A stretch of DNA of 6,278 nt from CAYSPU01 sp964432995 (GCA_964432995.1 CAYSPU010000308.1:1-6278); one strand, 5' to 3'. Counted from the stretch's first letter, positions 1 through 6,278 are shown. A program made the numbers and translations. Notes: a model not told the origin generated them from the letters alone.

Positions 1-102
1 GTCCTCTTCAAACTCCGGGACGCCGGAAACACCCTCCTCGTTATCGAACACAACCTGGACGTCATCAAGACCGCCGATTGGGGCATCGACCTCGGACCCT
101 AA
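1..102 (+). CDS. uvrA: UvrA, C-terminal fragment ending at a premature stop
   Basis: UvrA is the damage-sensing ABC-type ATPase of cytoplasmic nucleotide excision repair; it works with UvrB. Only its last part is in the window; the 5' end lies upstream. Frame 1 reads VLFKLRDAGNTLLVIEHNLD followed by VIKTADWGIDLGP. This closely matches the end of the second ATPase domain as remembered from E. coli UvrA, including the H-loop His in VIEHNLDVIK. The next codon, at 100-102, is TAA, where the family has Glu in DLGPEGG. As read, the protein ends here and lacks about 38 residues, including the glycine-rich tail. The alignment resumes in the same frame directly after the stop, so this is a one-codon substitution (GAA to TAA would be a single change), not a frameshift. 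It may be a real nonsense mutation or a base error in the assembly. Identification as UvrA is very secure; its functional state is not. Confidence 0.93.
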   Translation, partial: VLFKLRDAGNTLLVIEHNLDVIKTADWGIDLGP

Positions 103-219
103 GGCGGCGCTGCCGGCGGCCGCATCGTCGCCCAGGGCCCTCCGGAAACCGTGGCCCAGTCCGCCGGCAGCCATACCGGCCAATTTTTGCGTAGCCTCGT
201 GCCCGGCGCCAGCGCATGA
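103..219 (+). pseudogene. uvrA: uvrA 3' remainder after the in-frame stop
   Basis: This stretch continues the uvrA frame for 38 codons after the TAA and ends at TGA 217-219. It reads GGAAGGRIVAQGPPETVAQS, then AGSHTGQFLRSLVPGASA. That is the expected UvrA C-terminus: a glycine-rich GGxxGG turn, a G-x-P-E-x-V-A segment and a final S-H-T-x-x-F-L helix. The sequence has not visibly decayed and has no second stop or indel, so the stop is either very recent or an error. The terminal TGA overlaps the ATG of the next gene as ATGA, an arrangement typical of translational coupling. If the stop is real, ribosomes leaving uvrA terminate over 110 nt before that ATG. I see no good independent start in this remainder, so it is probably untranslated unless there is read-through. 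Confidence 0.8.
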
Positions 220-3026
220 TCCCTCGCATCCAAGACCAGCCGGAAATCCGACCGCCCCCCCAGCCGCCGTCGGTGGCCGCCCGCGCCGCGCGCGTGGTCC
301 TCGCCTGCAGCCTCTTCTTCGTCCAGGTCGCCATCGCCGCCACCACCCCCGAGGAAACCAACGCCTACGAAGTCGCCCTGCGCTTCTTTCAGGGCGCGGC
401 CTACGACCTGGCCGAGAAGGAGCTGGGTTCCTTCCTCGAGGCCTACCCGGCTTCCGAAAAGGTCCCCGAAGCCGTTCTGCTCCTCGCTCAGGCTCGCTAC
501 CAGCAGAAACAGACCGCCGGCGCCCTCCAGTTGCTGCGCGAGAAACTCCCCGGCGCGGGTGCCTTCGAAGACCAGTACCGTTACTGGATCGGCGAGTGTC
601 TCTTCCAGCAGGGCAACTTCCCCGATGCCGCCACCGAATTCTCCGCCGTCGTGACCCGCTTCCCCCAATCCACTCGCCGTCTCGACGCTGCCGTCGGCGA
701 GGCCTACGCCCAGTTCCGTCTCGGCAACGCGGCGCGGACCGTCGAACTCCTGGGGCAGCCCGACGGCGTCTTTCGCCAGGCCGGCCAGGCACGGAGCGGC
801 GATGAACTCGTTGTCCGCGGCTGGCTGCTCCTGGGCGAAGCCGCCCTCGTCAGCCGGCAATACGGCGTCGGCGAAGAAGCCCTGACGGCACTCGACCCCA
901 AGGGGCTCCGCCCGGAACTCGCCTGGCAGAGGCTTCACCTCCTCGCGCGTCTGCAGGCCGCGGCGCAGCGCTGGGACGCCGCCCAGCAGTCCCTCAGCGC
1001 CCTGGTTCAGCAGCTCGGCGGACACACCAACGCGCTGGCCAACGGTTACCGCGCGGACGCGACGGCCCTGCTCGGGGACACGCTCGAACGCCGGAGTGAC
1101 GTTGAAGGTGCCATCAAAGCCTACGAAGAGAACCTGGCGGCCGGCGTTCCCCAGGAGCGCCGCGCCGAGGCCGCCAGCAGTCTGGCCCGCCTGGCGCTCG
1201 AACCCGGGCGCGGCGATGGCACGGTGCCCTGGCTCGAGTCGTTGGTGGGACGCTTGGCGGCCGATCCCACCGTGGATCCACTCCGGCTGTCGCTCAGCGA
1301 TCTGTTGCTGCGCCGCTACTTCGCCACACCGGAAGGAGGGCGCACTGCCGCCACCGCGTATTTGCAGCAGGCGCGAGGGCACGTCGGCCCCGTCACCACC
1401 AACGCCCAGCCCGCCATCGCCGGGCGCGCGTTCTACAACTTGGGGTGGTGCGCCTGGGAGGAAGGCCGCCCGGCCAACAACGCGGCGCTGCTGACCAACG
1501 CGCTCGAGCACTTCGAGGTCGCGGTCCGGCGGCTGCCGCGCTCGGTCGAACAGGCCATCGCTCACTTCAAGGCCGGCGATGGCTGCCACGCCCTGGGTCG
1601 TTTCCCCGAGGCCCTGACGAACTACTGGTTTGCGGCCACCAATTACGTGGAGCTCCCCGCTTTCACGAACGGGACGTTCGTCCTCACCAACTCCTGGCTC
1701 GCCAGCGCGACCGCCGACCGCCCGGGCGCTCGCGCCGGCTTGGCCGACAACGCCCTCTACCAGGTCGTCCGCACGGCCGTCGCGATGAACAACCTCGACG
1801 CCGCCGCCCCCGCGGTGGCCCTCCTGGGCGAGCGCTACGCGGACAGTCTGTTCGCCGACCACGCCACCCTGCTCTACAGCGAGGCCCTCGGCCGCTCGGG
1901 ACGATCGGCCGACGCGCGCGCGTTGCTCGAGGGTTTCCCGCAGCGGTTCCCCAACTCGCCTCTCCGCCCGGACGCGGAATTGATGATCGCCCGCACGTGG
2001 CAGCAGGAAGCTGCGTGGCCCACGGCCCTCGCCCAATACGAGAACTGGCTCAACCAGCATACCAACCACCCCTCCCGCGGCACCGCCGAGTTCGAACGGG
2101 CCTGGACGACCTTCCGGAGCGGCGACGAAACCAACGCGTTCACCCGTTACACCAACTCCCTCGCCGCGTTCCCCGTCCATCCCCTCGCCCCCGGGGCCCA
2201 GCTCTGGGTCGCCGACTTCTTCTATCGGCGCGAGCAGTTCGACCTGGCCGAACTCGAATACCAGAAGCTCTTCCAGAACACCAACTGGCCCGTTTCCGAA
2301 CTAACCTACCGCGCCCGCCTGATGGCCGCGCAATCCGCTTACGACCGCCGCGTCTACAAGGAAGCCAAGGCCTACCTGATCACCCTCATCAACACCAATT
2401 GCCCCCAAAACCTCCTCCCCGACGCCTACTACCTCCTCGGCAACTCCATCCGCTCCTCCGCCGAAGCCACCAACCTCGTCCAGACCCTCGGCGAAGCCAT
2501 CGAAGCCTACCGCCGCATTCCGCTGCATTACACCAACAGCGCTCGAGTCCCGGATGCCTGGCTCGAAATCGCCAACTGCCGGTTCCAGCTCGGCAAGCAA
2601 CTCGGCACCGCCGAACCCAAGGAATACGACCTTGCCGCCGCCGCCTACACCAACGCCATCGCCGCCGCCGGCAGCGACGTCGCCGTGCGCAGCCAGGCCG
2701 AAGTCGGCCTCGGCCTCGTGCTCGAACGCAAGGCCGAGCGCGCCACCGGCGCCGAGCGCGGCGCCCTCCTGGCCGACGCCCTCGCCCGTTACCTGAACGT
2801 CACCGAAGGGAAGAACCTCCGCGAAGGCGAGGTGGCGGACCTGCTCTGGGTCACCAATGCCGCCGACAACGGCGCCCGGCTCGCCGAAGAACTCCAACGC
2901 TGGGAAGTCGCCGAACGCCTCTACCTCCGCCTCCAGGACCTCGTCCCCGTCTTCAAGAGGAAATACGAGGCTCGACTCGAACGCCTGCGCCAGGCCCGCG
3001 CCGAAGCCGAGGGGAAACGGCCGTAA
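216..3026 (+). CDS. large exported tetratricopeptide-repeat (TPR) protein
   Basis: This is a 936-residue helical-repeat protein with no visible catalytic domain. The N-terminus has a basic region (ARAAR, 22-26), a hydrophobic core (about 27-41) and an A-x-A site (39-41). That suggests Sec export to the periplasm or outer membrane. Cys31 lies inside the hydrophobic core, so a lipoprotein is unlikely. TPR-like helix pairs cover most of 45-860, clearest at 50-180 (style of YbgF/CpoB and BamD), 405-470, 548-615 and 660-820, with loops ending in F/YP. The C-terminus (about 912-936) is charged and probably helical. Such proteins usually scaffold envelope complexes; the partner here is unknown. The ATG overlaps the uvrA stop (ATGA) with no Shine-Dalgarno sequence, suggesting coupling. 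An in-frame GTG at 273 is an alternative start that would give a compact signal peptide. The protein holds 17 Thr-Asn pairs. The TPR assignment is secure; the cellular role is not known. Confidence 0.88.
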   Translation: MIPRIQDQPEIRPPPQPPSVAARAARVVLACSLFFVQVAIAATTPEETNAYEVALRFFQGAAYDLAEKELGSFLEAYPASEKVPEAVLLLAQARYQQKQTAGALQLLREKLPGAGAFEDQYRYWIGECLFQQGNFPDAATEFSAVVTRFPQSTRRLDAAVGEAYAQFRLGNAARTVELLGQPDGVFRQAGQARSGDELVVRGWLLLGEAALVSRQYGVGEEALTALDPKGLRPELAWQRLHLLARLQAAAQRWDAAQQSLSALVQQLGGHTNALANGYRADATALLGDTLERRSDVEGAIKAYEENLAAGVPQERRAEAASSLARLALEPGRGDGTVPWLESLVGRLAADPTVDPLRLSLSDLLLRRYFATPEGGRTAATAYLQQARGHVGPVTTNAQPAIAGRAFYNLGWCAWEEGRPANNAALLTNALEHFEVAVRRLPRSVEQAIAHFKAGDGCHALGRFPEALTNYWFAATNYVELPAFTNGTFVLTNSWLASATADRPGARAGLADNALYQVVRTAVAMNNLDAAAPAVALLGERYADSLFADHATLLYSEALGRSGRSADARALLEGFPQRFPNSPLRPDAELMIARTWQQEAAWPTALAQYENWLNQHTNHPSRGTAEFERAWTTFRSGDETNAFTRYTNSLAAFPVHPLAPGAQLWVADFFYRREQFDLAELEYQKLFQNTNWPVSELTYRARLMAAQSAYDRRVYKEAKAYLITLINTNCPQNLLPDAYYLLGNSIRSSAEATNLVQTLGEAIEAYRRIPLHYTNSARVPDAWLEIANCRFQLGKQLGTAEPKEYDLAAAAYTNAIAAAGSDVAVRSQAEVGLGLVLERKAERATGAERGALLADALARYLNVTEGKNLREGEVADLLWVTNAADNGARLAEELQRWEVAERLYLRLQDLVPVFKRKYEARLERLRQARAEAEGKRP

Positions 3027-3074
3027 CCACTCCGCCGATTGAATGCCGCCAACCACCACAACGTCTGAACGTCA

Positions 3075-4376
3075 ATGTCCATCATGAAACTCAACTCTCG
3101 CCACTCCCGACGCCGCTTCCTCACCACCACCGTCGCTGCCGGCTGCGCCCCCTGGATCCTCCCTTCCCGGATCTGGGGCGCTCCCGCCAACGCCCAGCCC
3201 AACAGCCGCATCGTCATGGGCTTCATCGGCGTCGGCAAACAGGGACGCCACCTGCTCAACAGCTTCCTCCCCCACAACACCATCCAGGTCGTCGCCGTCT
3301 GCGACGTCGATACCACCCGCCGCGAACACCACGCCAAGCTCGTGGAGGAATTCTACAAGGCGCGCAACCGCCAGGACTCCAAAGGTTGCGACCGCGTCAA
3401 GGACTTCCGCGAGATCATCGCCCGCAAGGATATTGACTCGGTGGTCATCGCCACCCCGGATCACTGGCACGCCAACGTGGTTCTCCCCGCCGCCAAGGCC
3501 AAAAAGGACATCTACTGCGAAAAACCCCTCTCCCTGACCATCGCGGAGGCCAAGGCGATGATCGACGCCGTCCGCGAGAACAACATCGTCTTCCAGACCG
3601 GTTCCATGCAGCGTTCCTCGAGCGAGTTCCACAAGGCCTGCTCCCTCGTCCGCAACGGCCGCATCGGCAAAGTCGAACAGGTCGTCGTCGGCGTCGGCAA
3701 ACCTTCCAAGTGGTGCGATCTGCCCGAGGAACCCCTCGAAGCCGGACTCGACTGGGACTTCTGGCTCGGCCCGGCCCCCGTGCGTCCCTACAACTCCATC
3801 CTCAGCCCGCGCGGCGTGCACGATCACTTCCCCGATTGGCGCAACTACCGCGAATACTCAGGCGGCATGATGACCGACTGGGGCGCGCACCATTTCGACA
3901 TCGCCCAGTGGGGCCTCGGCATGGACACCAGCGGCCCGGTCGAGATCATTCCGCCCGCCGATCCCAAGAGCGGAACGGGATTGCGCTACCGTTACGCCAA
4001 CGGCGTGGAAATGATCCACGACGCCAGCAAGGGCGGTTGCCAGTTCATCGGCGCCGCCGGCTCCATCTTCGTCGACCGCGGCAGGTTCACCGCCAAGCCC
4101 GAGTCCGTCGGCGACGTGAAACCCGACGAACTCCCCATCCAACTCTACAAGAGCACCAATCACTACAAGGACTTCGTGGACTGCATCCGCAGCCGCCAGC
4201 GCCCCATCTGCGACGTCGAGGTCGGCGCCCGCTCCGTCACCGTCTGTCACCTGGGCAACCTCGCCTACTGGAACGGCCGCAAACTGACCTGGGACCCGGA
4301 GAAGTGGCAGTTCGTCGGGGACGCCGAGGCCAATCGCTGGCTCGACAACGCGAAGCGCGCCCCCTGGAAGGCCTGA
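3075..4376 (+). CDS. Tat-exported Gfo/Idh/MocA family oxidoreductase
   Basis: This is a 433-residue NAD(P)-dependent oxidoreductase of the glucose-fructose oxidoreductase/inositol dehydrogenase family. The N-terminus has a twin-arginine motif, S-R-R-R-F-L (11-16), a hydrophobic stretch and a likely A-N-A cleavage site (38-40). It should therefore fold with its cofactor in the cytoplasm and be exported by Tat. The Rossmann fold starts near 46 with G-x-G-x-x-G (G52, G54, G57). The strand ending CDVD (76-79) is acidic, which favours NAD over NADP. TPDHWHAN (127-134) and E-K-P (149-151, with Lys150) are family hallmarks. D-x-G-x-H-x-x-D (268-275) marks the active-site strip of the C-terminal domain. 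Substrates in this family are mostly sugars, cyclitols and glycosides, and a few members are GH109 glycosidases; the substrate cannot be read here. ATG 3075 is the first start, and ATG 3084 also keeps the whole Tat signal. Neither has a clear ribosome site. The 48-nt gap upstream shows no terminator. Confidence 0.93.
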   Translation: MSIMKLNSRHSRRRFLTTTVAAGCAPWILPSRIWGAPANAQPNSRIVMGFIGVGKQGRHLLNSFLPHNTIQVVAVCDVDTTRREHHAKLVEEFYKARNRQDSKGCDRVKDFREIIARKDIDSVVIATPDHWHANVVLPAAKAKKDIYCEKPLSLTIAEAKAMIDAVRENNIVFQTGSMQRSSSEFHKACSLVRNGRIGKVEQVVVGVGKPSKWCDLPEEPLEAGLDWDFWLGPAPVRPYNSILSPRGVHDHFPDWRNYREYSGGMMTDWGAHHFDIAQWGLGMDTSGPVEIIPPADPKSGTGLRYRYANGVEMIHDASKGGCQFIGAAGSIFVDRGRFTAKPESVGDVKPDELPIQLYKSTNHYKDFVDCIRSRQRPICDVEVGARSVTVCHLGNLAYWNGRKLTWDPEKWQFVGDAEANRWLDNAKRAPWKA

Positions 4377-4379
4377 CGG

Positions 4380-4429
4380 AACCGCGGAGGGCGCGGATCA
4401 GCGCAGCCTGCCGAGGACAACCGCGGATC
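4380..4429. repeat. degenerate direct repeat containing AACCGCGGA
   Basis: AACCGCGGA occurs exactly at 4380-4388 and 4419-4427, and GCGGATC occurs at 4393-4399 and 4423-4429. The block looks like diverged copies of a short GC-rich unit just after the oxidoreductase stop codon. The copies are short and the region is GC-rich, so part of the similarity may be chance. Confidence 0.4.
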
Positions 4430-4438
4430 GCAGGATCG

Positions 4439-4505
4439 ATCCCCAATGTAAAACCCTCAATCCCCAATCCTCAATCCGATGGATTGGGGATTTGACATTG
4501 GGGAT
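4439..4505. repeat. long imperfect inverted repeat, possible bidirectional terminator
   Basis: The arm 4439-4463 matches the reverse complement of 4481-4505 at 22 of 25 positions by hand alignment, with a 17-nt loop. A second, tighter fold competes with it: 4466-4477 pairs with 4481-4492 (12 pairs, one of them G-T) around the loop GAT. Either fold would form in RNA from both strands. The position between two convergent stop codons suggests a shared terminator or RNA-end stabilising structure. Neither fold has a following T-run, so intrinsic termination is unproven. It could instead be a REP-like dispersed repeat. Confidence 0.6.
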
Positions 4506-4508
4506 TTG
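4483..4508 (+). repeat. two copies of ATTGGGGATTTG, 14-nt period
   Basis: The 12-mer ATTGGGGATTTG is repeated exactly at 4483-4494 and 4497-4508, separated by AC. The opposite motif CAATCC appears three times in the left arm of the inverted repeat (4458-4463, 4465-4470 with a leading C, and 4472-4477). The inverted repeat therefore seems to be built from reiterated copies of one short ATTGGGGAT-like unit in both orientations. Confidence 0.6.
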
Positions 4509-4512
4509 GATG

Positions 4513-4554
4513 TCCTCTGACCTCCGACCTCTGACCTCCGACCTCCGTCCTCTG
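4513..4554 (+). repeat. tandem heptamer array, six units of [A/T]CCTC[C/T]G
   Basis: Six uninterrupted 7-bp units run TCCTCTG, ACCTCCG, ACCTCTG, ACCTCCG, ACCTCCG, TCCTCTG. Variation is limited to the first base (A or T) and the sixth (C or T). The array ends 16 nt before the permease stop codon. Pyrimidines are concentrated on the plus strand. The 7-bp period in non-coding DNA resembles the short tandem heptamer (STRR-type) repeats known from cyanobacterial genomes. I believe similar arrays occur between genes in Verrucomicrobiota, but that is from memory and unverified. Confidence 0.8.
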
Positions 4555-4570
4555 CGGCTCCGTCCTGGCT

Positions 4571-6278
4571 CTACTTCGCGAGGGGGACCATGTGGGTGAA
4601 CGGCGGCACGGCAGCTTGCAGGAAGACCAGTACCCCCACCATCGTCGCCAAGGCCAGGCTGTGCCAGAACACAAACCGCAGGATCTCCCCTTCGTGCCCG
4701 TGATAGCCGGTCGCGGTGCCGGCCACGACGATGCTCTGGGCGTCGATCATCTTCCCCATGACGCCACCGGAACTGTTCGCCGCTCCCATCAGGATCGGGT
4801 TGATGCCGGCCTGTTCCGCGCTGATCTTCTGCAGGCTGCCAAAAAGAACGTTGGAGGCGGTGTCCGAGCCGGTGAGCGCCACCCCCAGCCATCCGAGCAA
4901 CGTCCCGAAGAACGGGTACAGGGCACCCGTTTGGGCCAGCGCCAACCCGAGCGTGGCGTCGGTTCCCGAGTACTTCGTGATGTTGCCCAGGGCCAGCATG
5001 CCGGCGATGGTGAGGAGCGAGAAGCGGACTTTCCAAAGCGTGGCGCCATACACGCGGAGCATCGTGCGCAGCGGGATTCCCAGCAGCAACCCCGCGCAGA
5101 CCGCGGCCAATAGGATTCCCGTCCCGGTTCCGGAGAGCCAGTTGAGTCTGAAGGCGGCCTTTTCCGGCGGGCTGCCCGGCGGTGCGACCGGCGCGCTCCG
5201 CTGCACTCGGGCGTGGAGTCCGGGGACCTTCCATTCCGGCGCCAGCCAGTCCGCGGCGGTGGTGCGCCCCTCCGGTTTCGTCGGCGGCACCGGCCGTGCG
5301 GCCGCGGGGCCCGCTGGGGGTGCGGATGGTGCCGTCGCGCGGGCACGCCCTTCCATCCAGGCCTTGGACGGCGGCAGACCCCAGGCGAACAGGAAGACCG
5401 TGAGCAGGAGCCAGGGCATCCACGCCAGCGCGACCTGCCGTCGCGGGTGTCGCGTGAGGCCATTGTTGGTCGCGGCGCCATCGGCCGGCTTCCAACCGTC
5501 AGAGGGTTGCCAGAGACGGAGGAGGATCGTCATCGCCGCAATCGAACAGGCGGCCGACACCATATCCACCAGCCAGGGGCCGTGGAAGTTGGAGACGAGG
5601 AACTGGGGGATGGCGAAGGCCACTCCGCCAGTCACCACGGCGGGCCAAATGCCGATCGCCCCGCGCCAACCGGAGTAGGCGGCGACCACCCAGAAGGGCA
5701 CGATCACGGAGAAGAACGGAAGCTGGCGCCCCACCATCTTCGACAAGGCGAGGGCGTCCATGCCGGTGATCTGGCTGAGGGTGGTGATGGGAATGCCGAG
5801 CGAGCCGAACGCCACCGGGGCGGTGTTGGCGATCAGCGCCAGGCCGGACGCCTGCAGCGGCCGGAAACCGAGCTGAATGAGGATCGCACCGGTGATGGCC
5901 ACGGGGGCGCCGAAGCCCGCCACGCCTTCGATGAAGGCCCCAAAAGAGAAGGCCACCAGGATCAACTGAACGCGTGGGTCCGGCGCGAGTGCCGCCAGGC
6001 TGTCCCGGAGAACGGCGAACAGCTTCCTCTCGACCGTCAACTGGTAGAGGAAGATGACGTTGAGAATGATCCAGCCGATGGGGAACAACCCGTAGGCGGC
6101 ACCGTAGCCGGCGGAGCCCAAGGCCATGCTCCAGGGCATGCCATAACCGAAGAGGGCCACGGCCAGGGCCATCGCCACCCCCAGCAGGGCGGCAAGGTGG
6201 ATGCGAATCCGCAGGAACGCGATACACCCCAGGAGCGTCACCACCGGGACGGCTGCCATCAAGGTCGACAGCACACGG
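4571..6278 (-). CDS. lldP: L-lactate/glycolate permease, LldP family (5' end outside window)
   Basis: This inner-membrane transporter imports L-lactate and related 2-hydroxy acids, probably with protons. About 568 codons are visible, ending at TAG (complement of 4571-4573). Numbering from GTG 6274, the family signature FGAFIEGVAGFGAPVA is at 111-126. Other hallmarks are NTAPVAFG (150-157), TGSDTASN (468-475) and NSSGGVMGK with DAQS (500-514). These match E. coli LldP (about 551 residues) as remembered, and hydrophobic helices span most of the length. The frame stays open to the window edge, and in E. coli LldP the segment aligning with the GTG region is preceded by about 15 residues. The true start is therefore probably upstream, beyond 6278, and GTG 6274 is a fallback. 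A Pro/Ala-rich stretch (about 308-335) sits in the variable loop before the C-terminal helices. Lactate and glycolate cannot be told apart here. No lactate dehydrogenase or regulator gene is in view. Confidence 0.93.
   Translation of the reverse strand, partial: RVLSTLMAAVPVVTLLGCIAFLRIRIHLAALLGVAMALAVALFGYGMPWSMALGSAGYGAAYGLFPIGWIILNVIFLYQLTVERKLFAVLRDSLAALAPDPRVQLILVAFSFGAFIEGVAGFGAPVAITGAILIQLGFRPLQASGLALIANTAPVAFGSLGIPITTLSQITGMDALALSKMVGRQLPFFSVIVPFWVVAAYSGWRGAIGIWPAVVTGGVAFAIPQFLVSNFHGPWLVDMVSAACSIAAMTILLRLWQPSDGWKPADGAATNNGLTRHPRRQVALAWMPWLLLTVFLFAWGLPPSKAWMEGRARATAPSAPPAGPAAARPVPPTKPEGRTTAADWLAPEWKVPGLHARVQRSAPVAPPGSPPEKAAFRLNWLSGTGTGILLAAVCAGLLLGIPLRTMLRVYGATLWKVRFSLLTIAGMLALGNITKYSGTDATLGLALAQTGALYPFFGTLLGWLGVALTGSDTASNVLFGSLQKISAEQAGINPILMGAANSSGGVMGKMIDAQSIVVAGTATGYHGHEGEILRFVFWHSLALATMVGVLVFLQAAVPPFTHMVPLAK

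Larger units (their letters stand above)
4377..4570. other. convergent intergenic region filled with repeats
   Basis: This 194-nt gap separates the stop of the oxidoreductase (+) from the stop of the permease (-). Both transcripts would run into it. I see no gene in it. It holds three kinds of repeated sequence in order: a degenerate CCGCGGATC-type direct repeat, a long inverted repeat in an AT-richer patch (37 of 70 bases are A or T at 4441-4510), and a tandem heptamer array. A convergent gap is where transcription termination is expected, but no hairpin here is followed by a proper T-run. Confidence 0.75.

Noticed and set aside
100..102. Reassignment of TAA as a sense codon.
   Set aside because: The TPR gene itself ends in TAA at 3024-3026 at a sensible place, followed by a short gap and another gene, so TAA works as a stop in this DNA.
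291..311. A possible lipobox around Cys31 of the TPR protein.
   Set aside because: The Cys lies early within the hydrophobic core and is followed by about ten more apolar residues with an A-x-A site, which fits signal peptidase I better than lipoprotein processing.
99..2180. A 693-codon open frame on the minus strand, antisense to the TPR gene.
   Set aside because: Its translation is Gly/Val/Glu-rich without recognisable domains, while the plus-strand frame has clear TPR helices and a signal peptide. Long antisense frames are expected opposite GC-rich genes.
1445..3436. A 663-codon plus-strand frame overlapping the TPR gene and the oxidoreductase.
   Set aside because: The product is mainly Arg, Pro and Gly and spans two well-supported genes in another frame, so it is a GC-driven shadow.
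3072..3827. A 251-codon minus-strand frame opposite the oxidoreductase.
   Set aside because: Asp/Gly/Val-rich shadow of a gene with clear Rossmann and EKP motifs on the other strand.
4513..4554. The heptamer array considered as a CRISPR array.
   Set aside because: Units are 7 bp and contiguous with no spacers, and no cas gene is present.
4398..5495. A 365-codon minus-strand frame overlapping the permease and running into the repeats.
   Set aside because: It is out of frame with the well-supported permease, is Arg/Gly-rich, and reads through the heptamer array as protein; no family resemblance.

Overview
The window is GC-rich DNA (roughly two thirds G+C by eye) with three large genes, the tail of a fourth, and one repeat-filled gap between convergent genes. 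The best guess at source is a Verrucomicrobiota bacterium, perhaps of the Limisphaerales/Pedosphaeraceae type. The clues are a Tat-exported Gfo/Idh/MocA oxidoreductase, a large secreted TPR protein full of Thr-Asn pairs, no visible Shine-Dalgarno sequences, and short tandem repeats between genes. Planctomycetota or a related phylum cannot be excluded. There is no rRNA, tRNA, CRISPR array, transposase or phage gene.

Layout. (1) Positions 1-219 encode the C-terminus of the excision-repair ATPase UvrA, but an in-frame TAA at 100-102 replaces the conserved Glu of the DLGPEGG motif. The last 38 codons after it remain intact and in frame down to the natural TGA at 217-219. (2) Positions 216-3026 (+) encode a 936-residue exported TPR protein whose ATG overlaps that TGA as ATGA. 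(3) Positions 3075-4376 (+) encode a 433-residue Gfo/Idh/MocA oxidoreductase with a twin-arginine signal. (4) Positions 4377-4570 are a convergent gap holding a degenerate direct repeat, an AT-richer long inverted repeat and six tandem heptamers. (5) Positions 4571-6278 (-) encode an L-lactate/glycolate permease of the LldP family whose 5' end lies beyond the window.

The uvrA tail, the TPR gene and the oxidoreductase are co-directional and closely spaced (4-nt overlap, then a 48-nt gap), so they could share a transcript, although their functions are not obviously linked. The permease is transcribed toward them and is a separate unit.

Nothing here convincingly amounts to a new biological system. 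The points most worth checking are the UvrA stop codon at the glycine-rich tail, the layered repeats in the convergent gap (some units match the 16S rRNA anti-Shine-Dalgarno core), and the excess of Thr-Asn pairs in the TPR protein.
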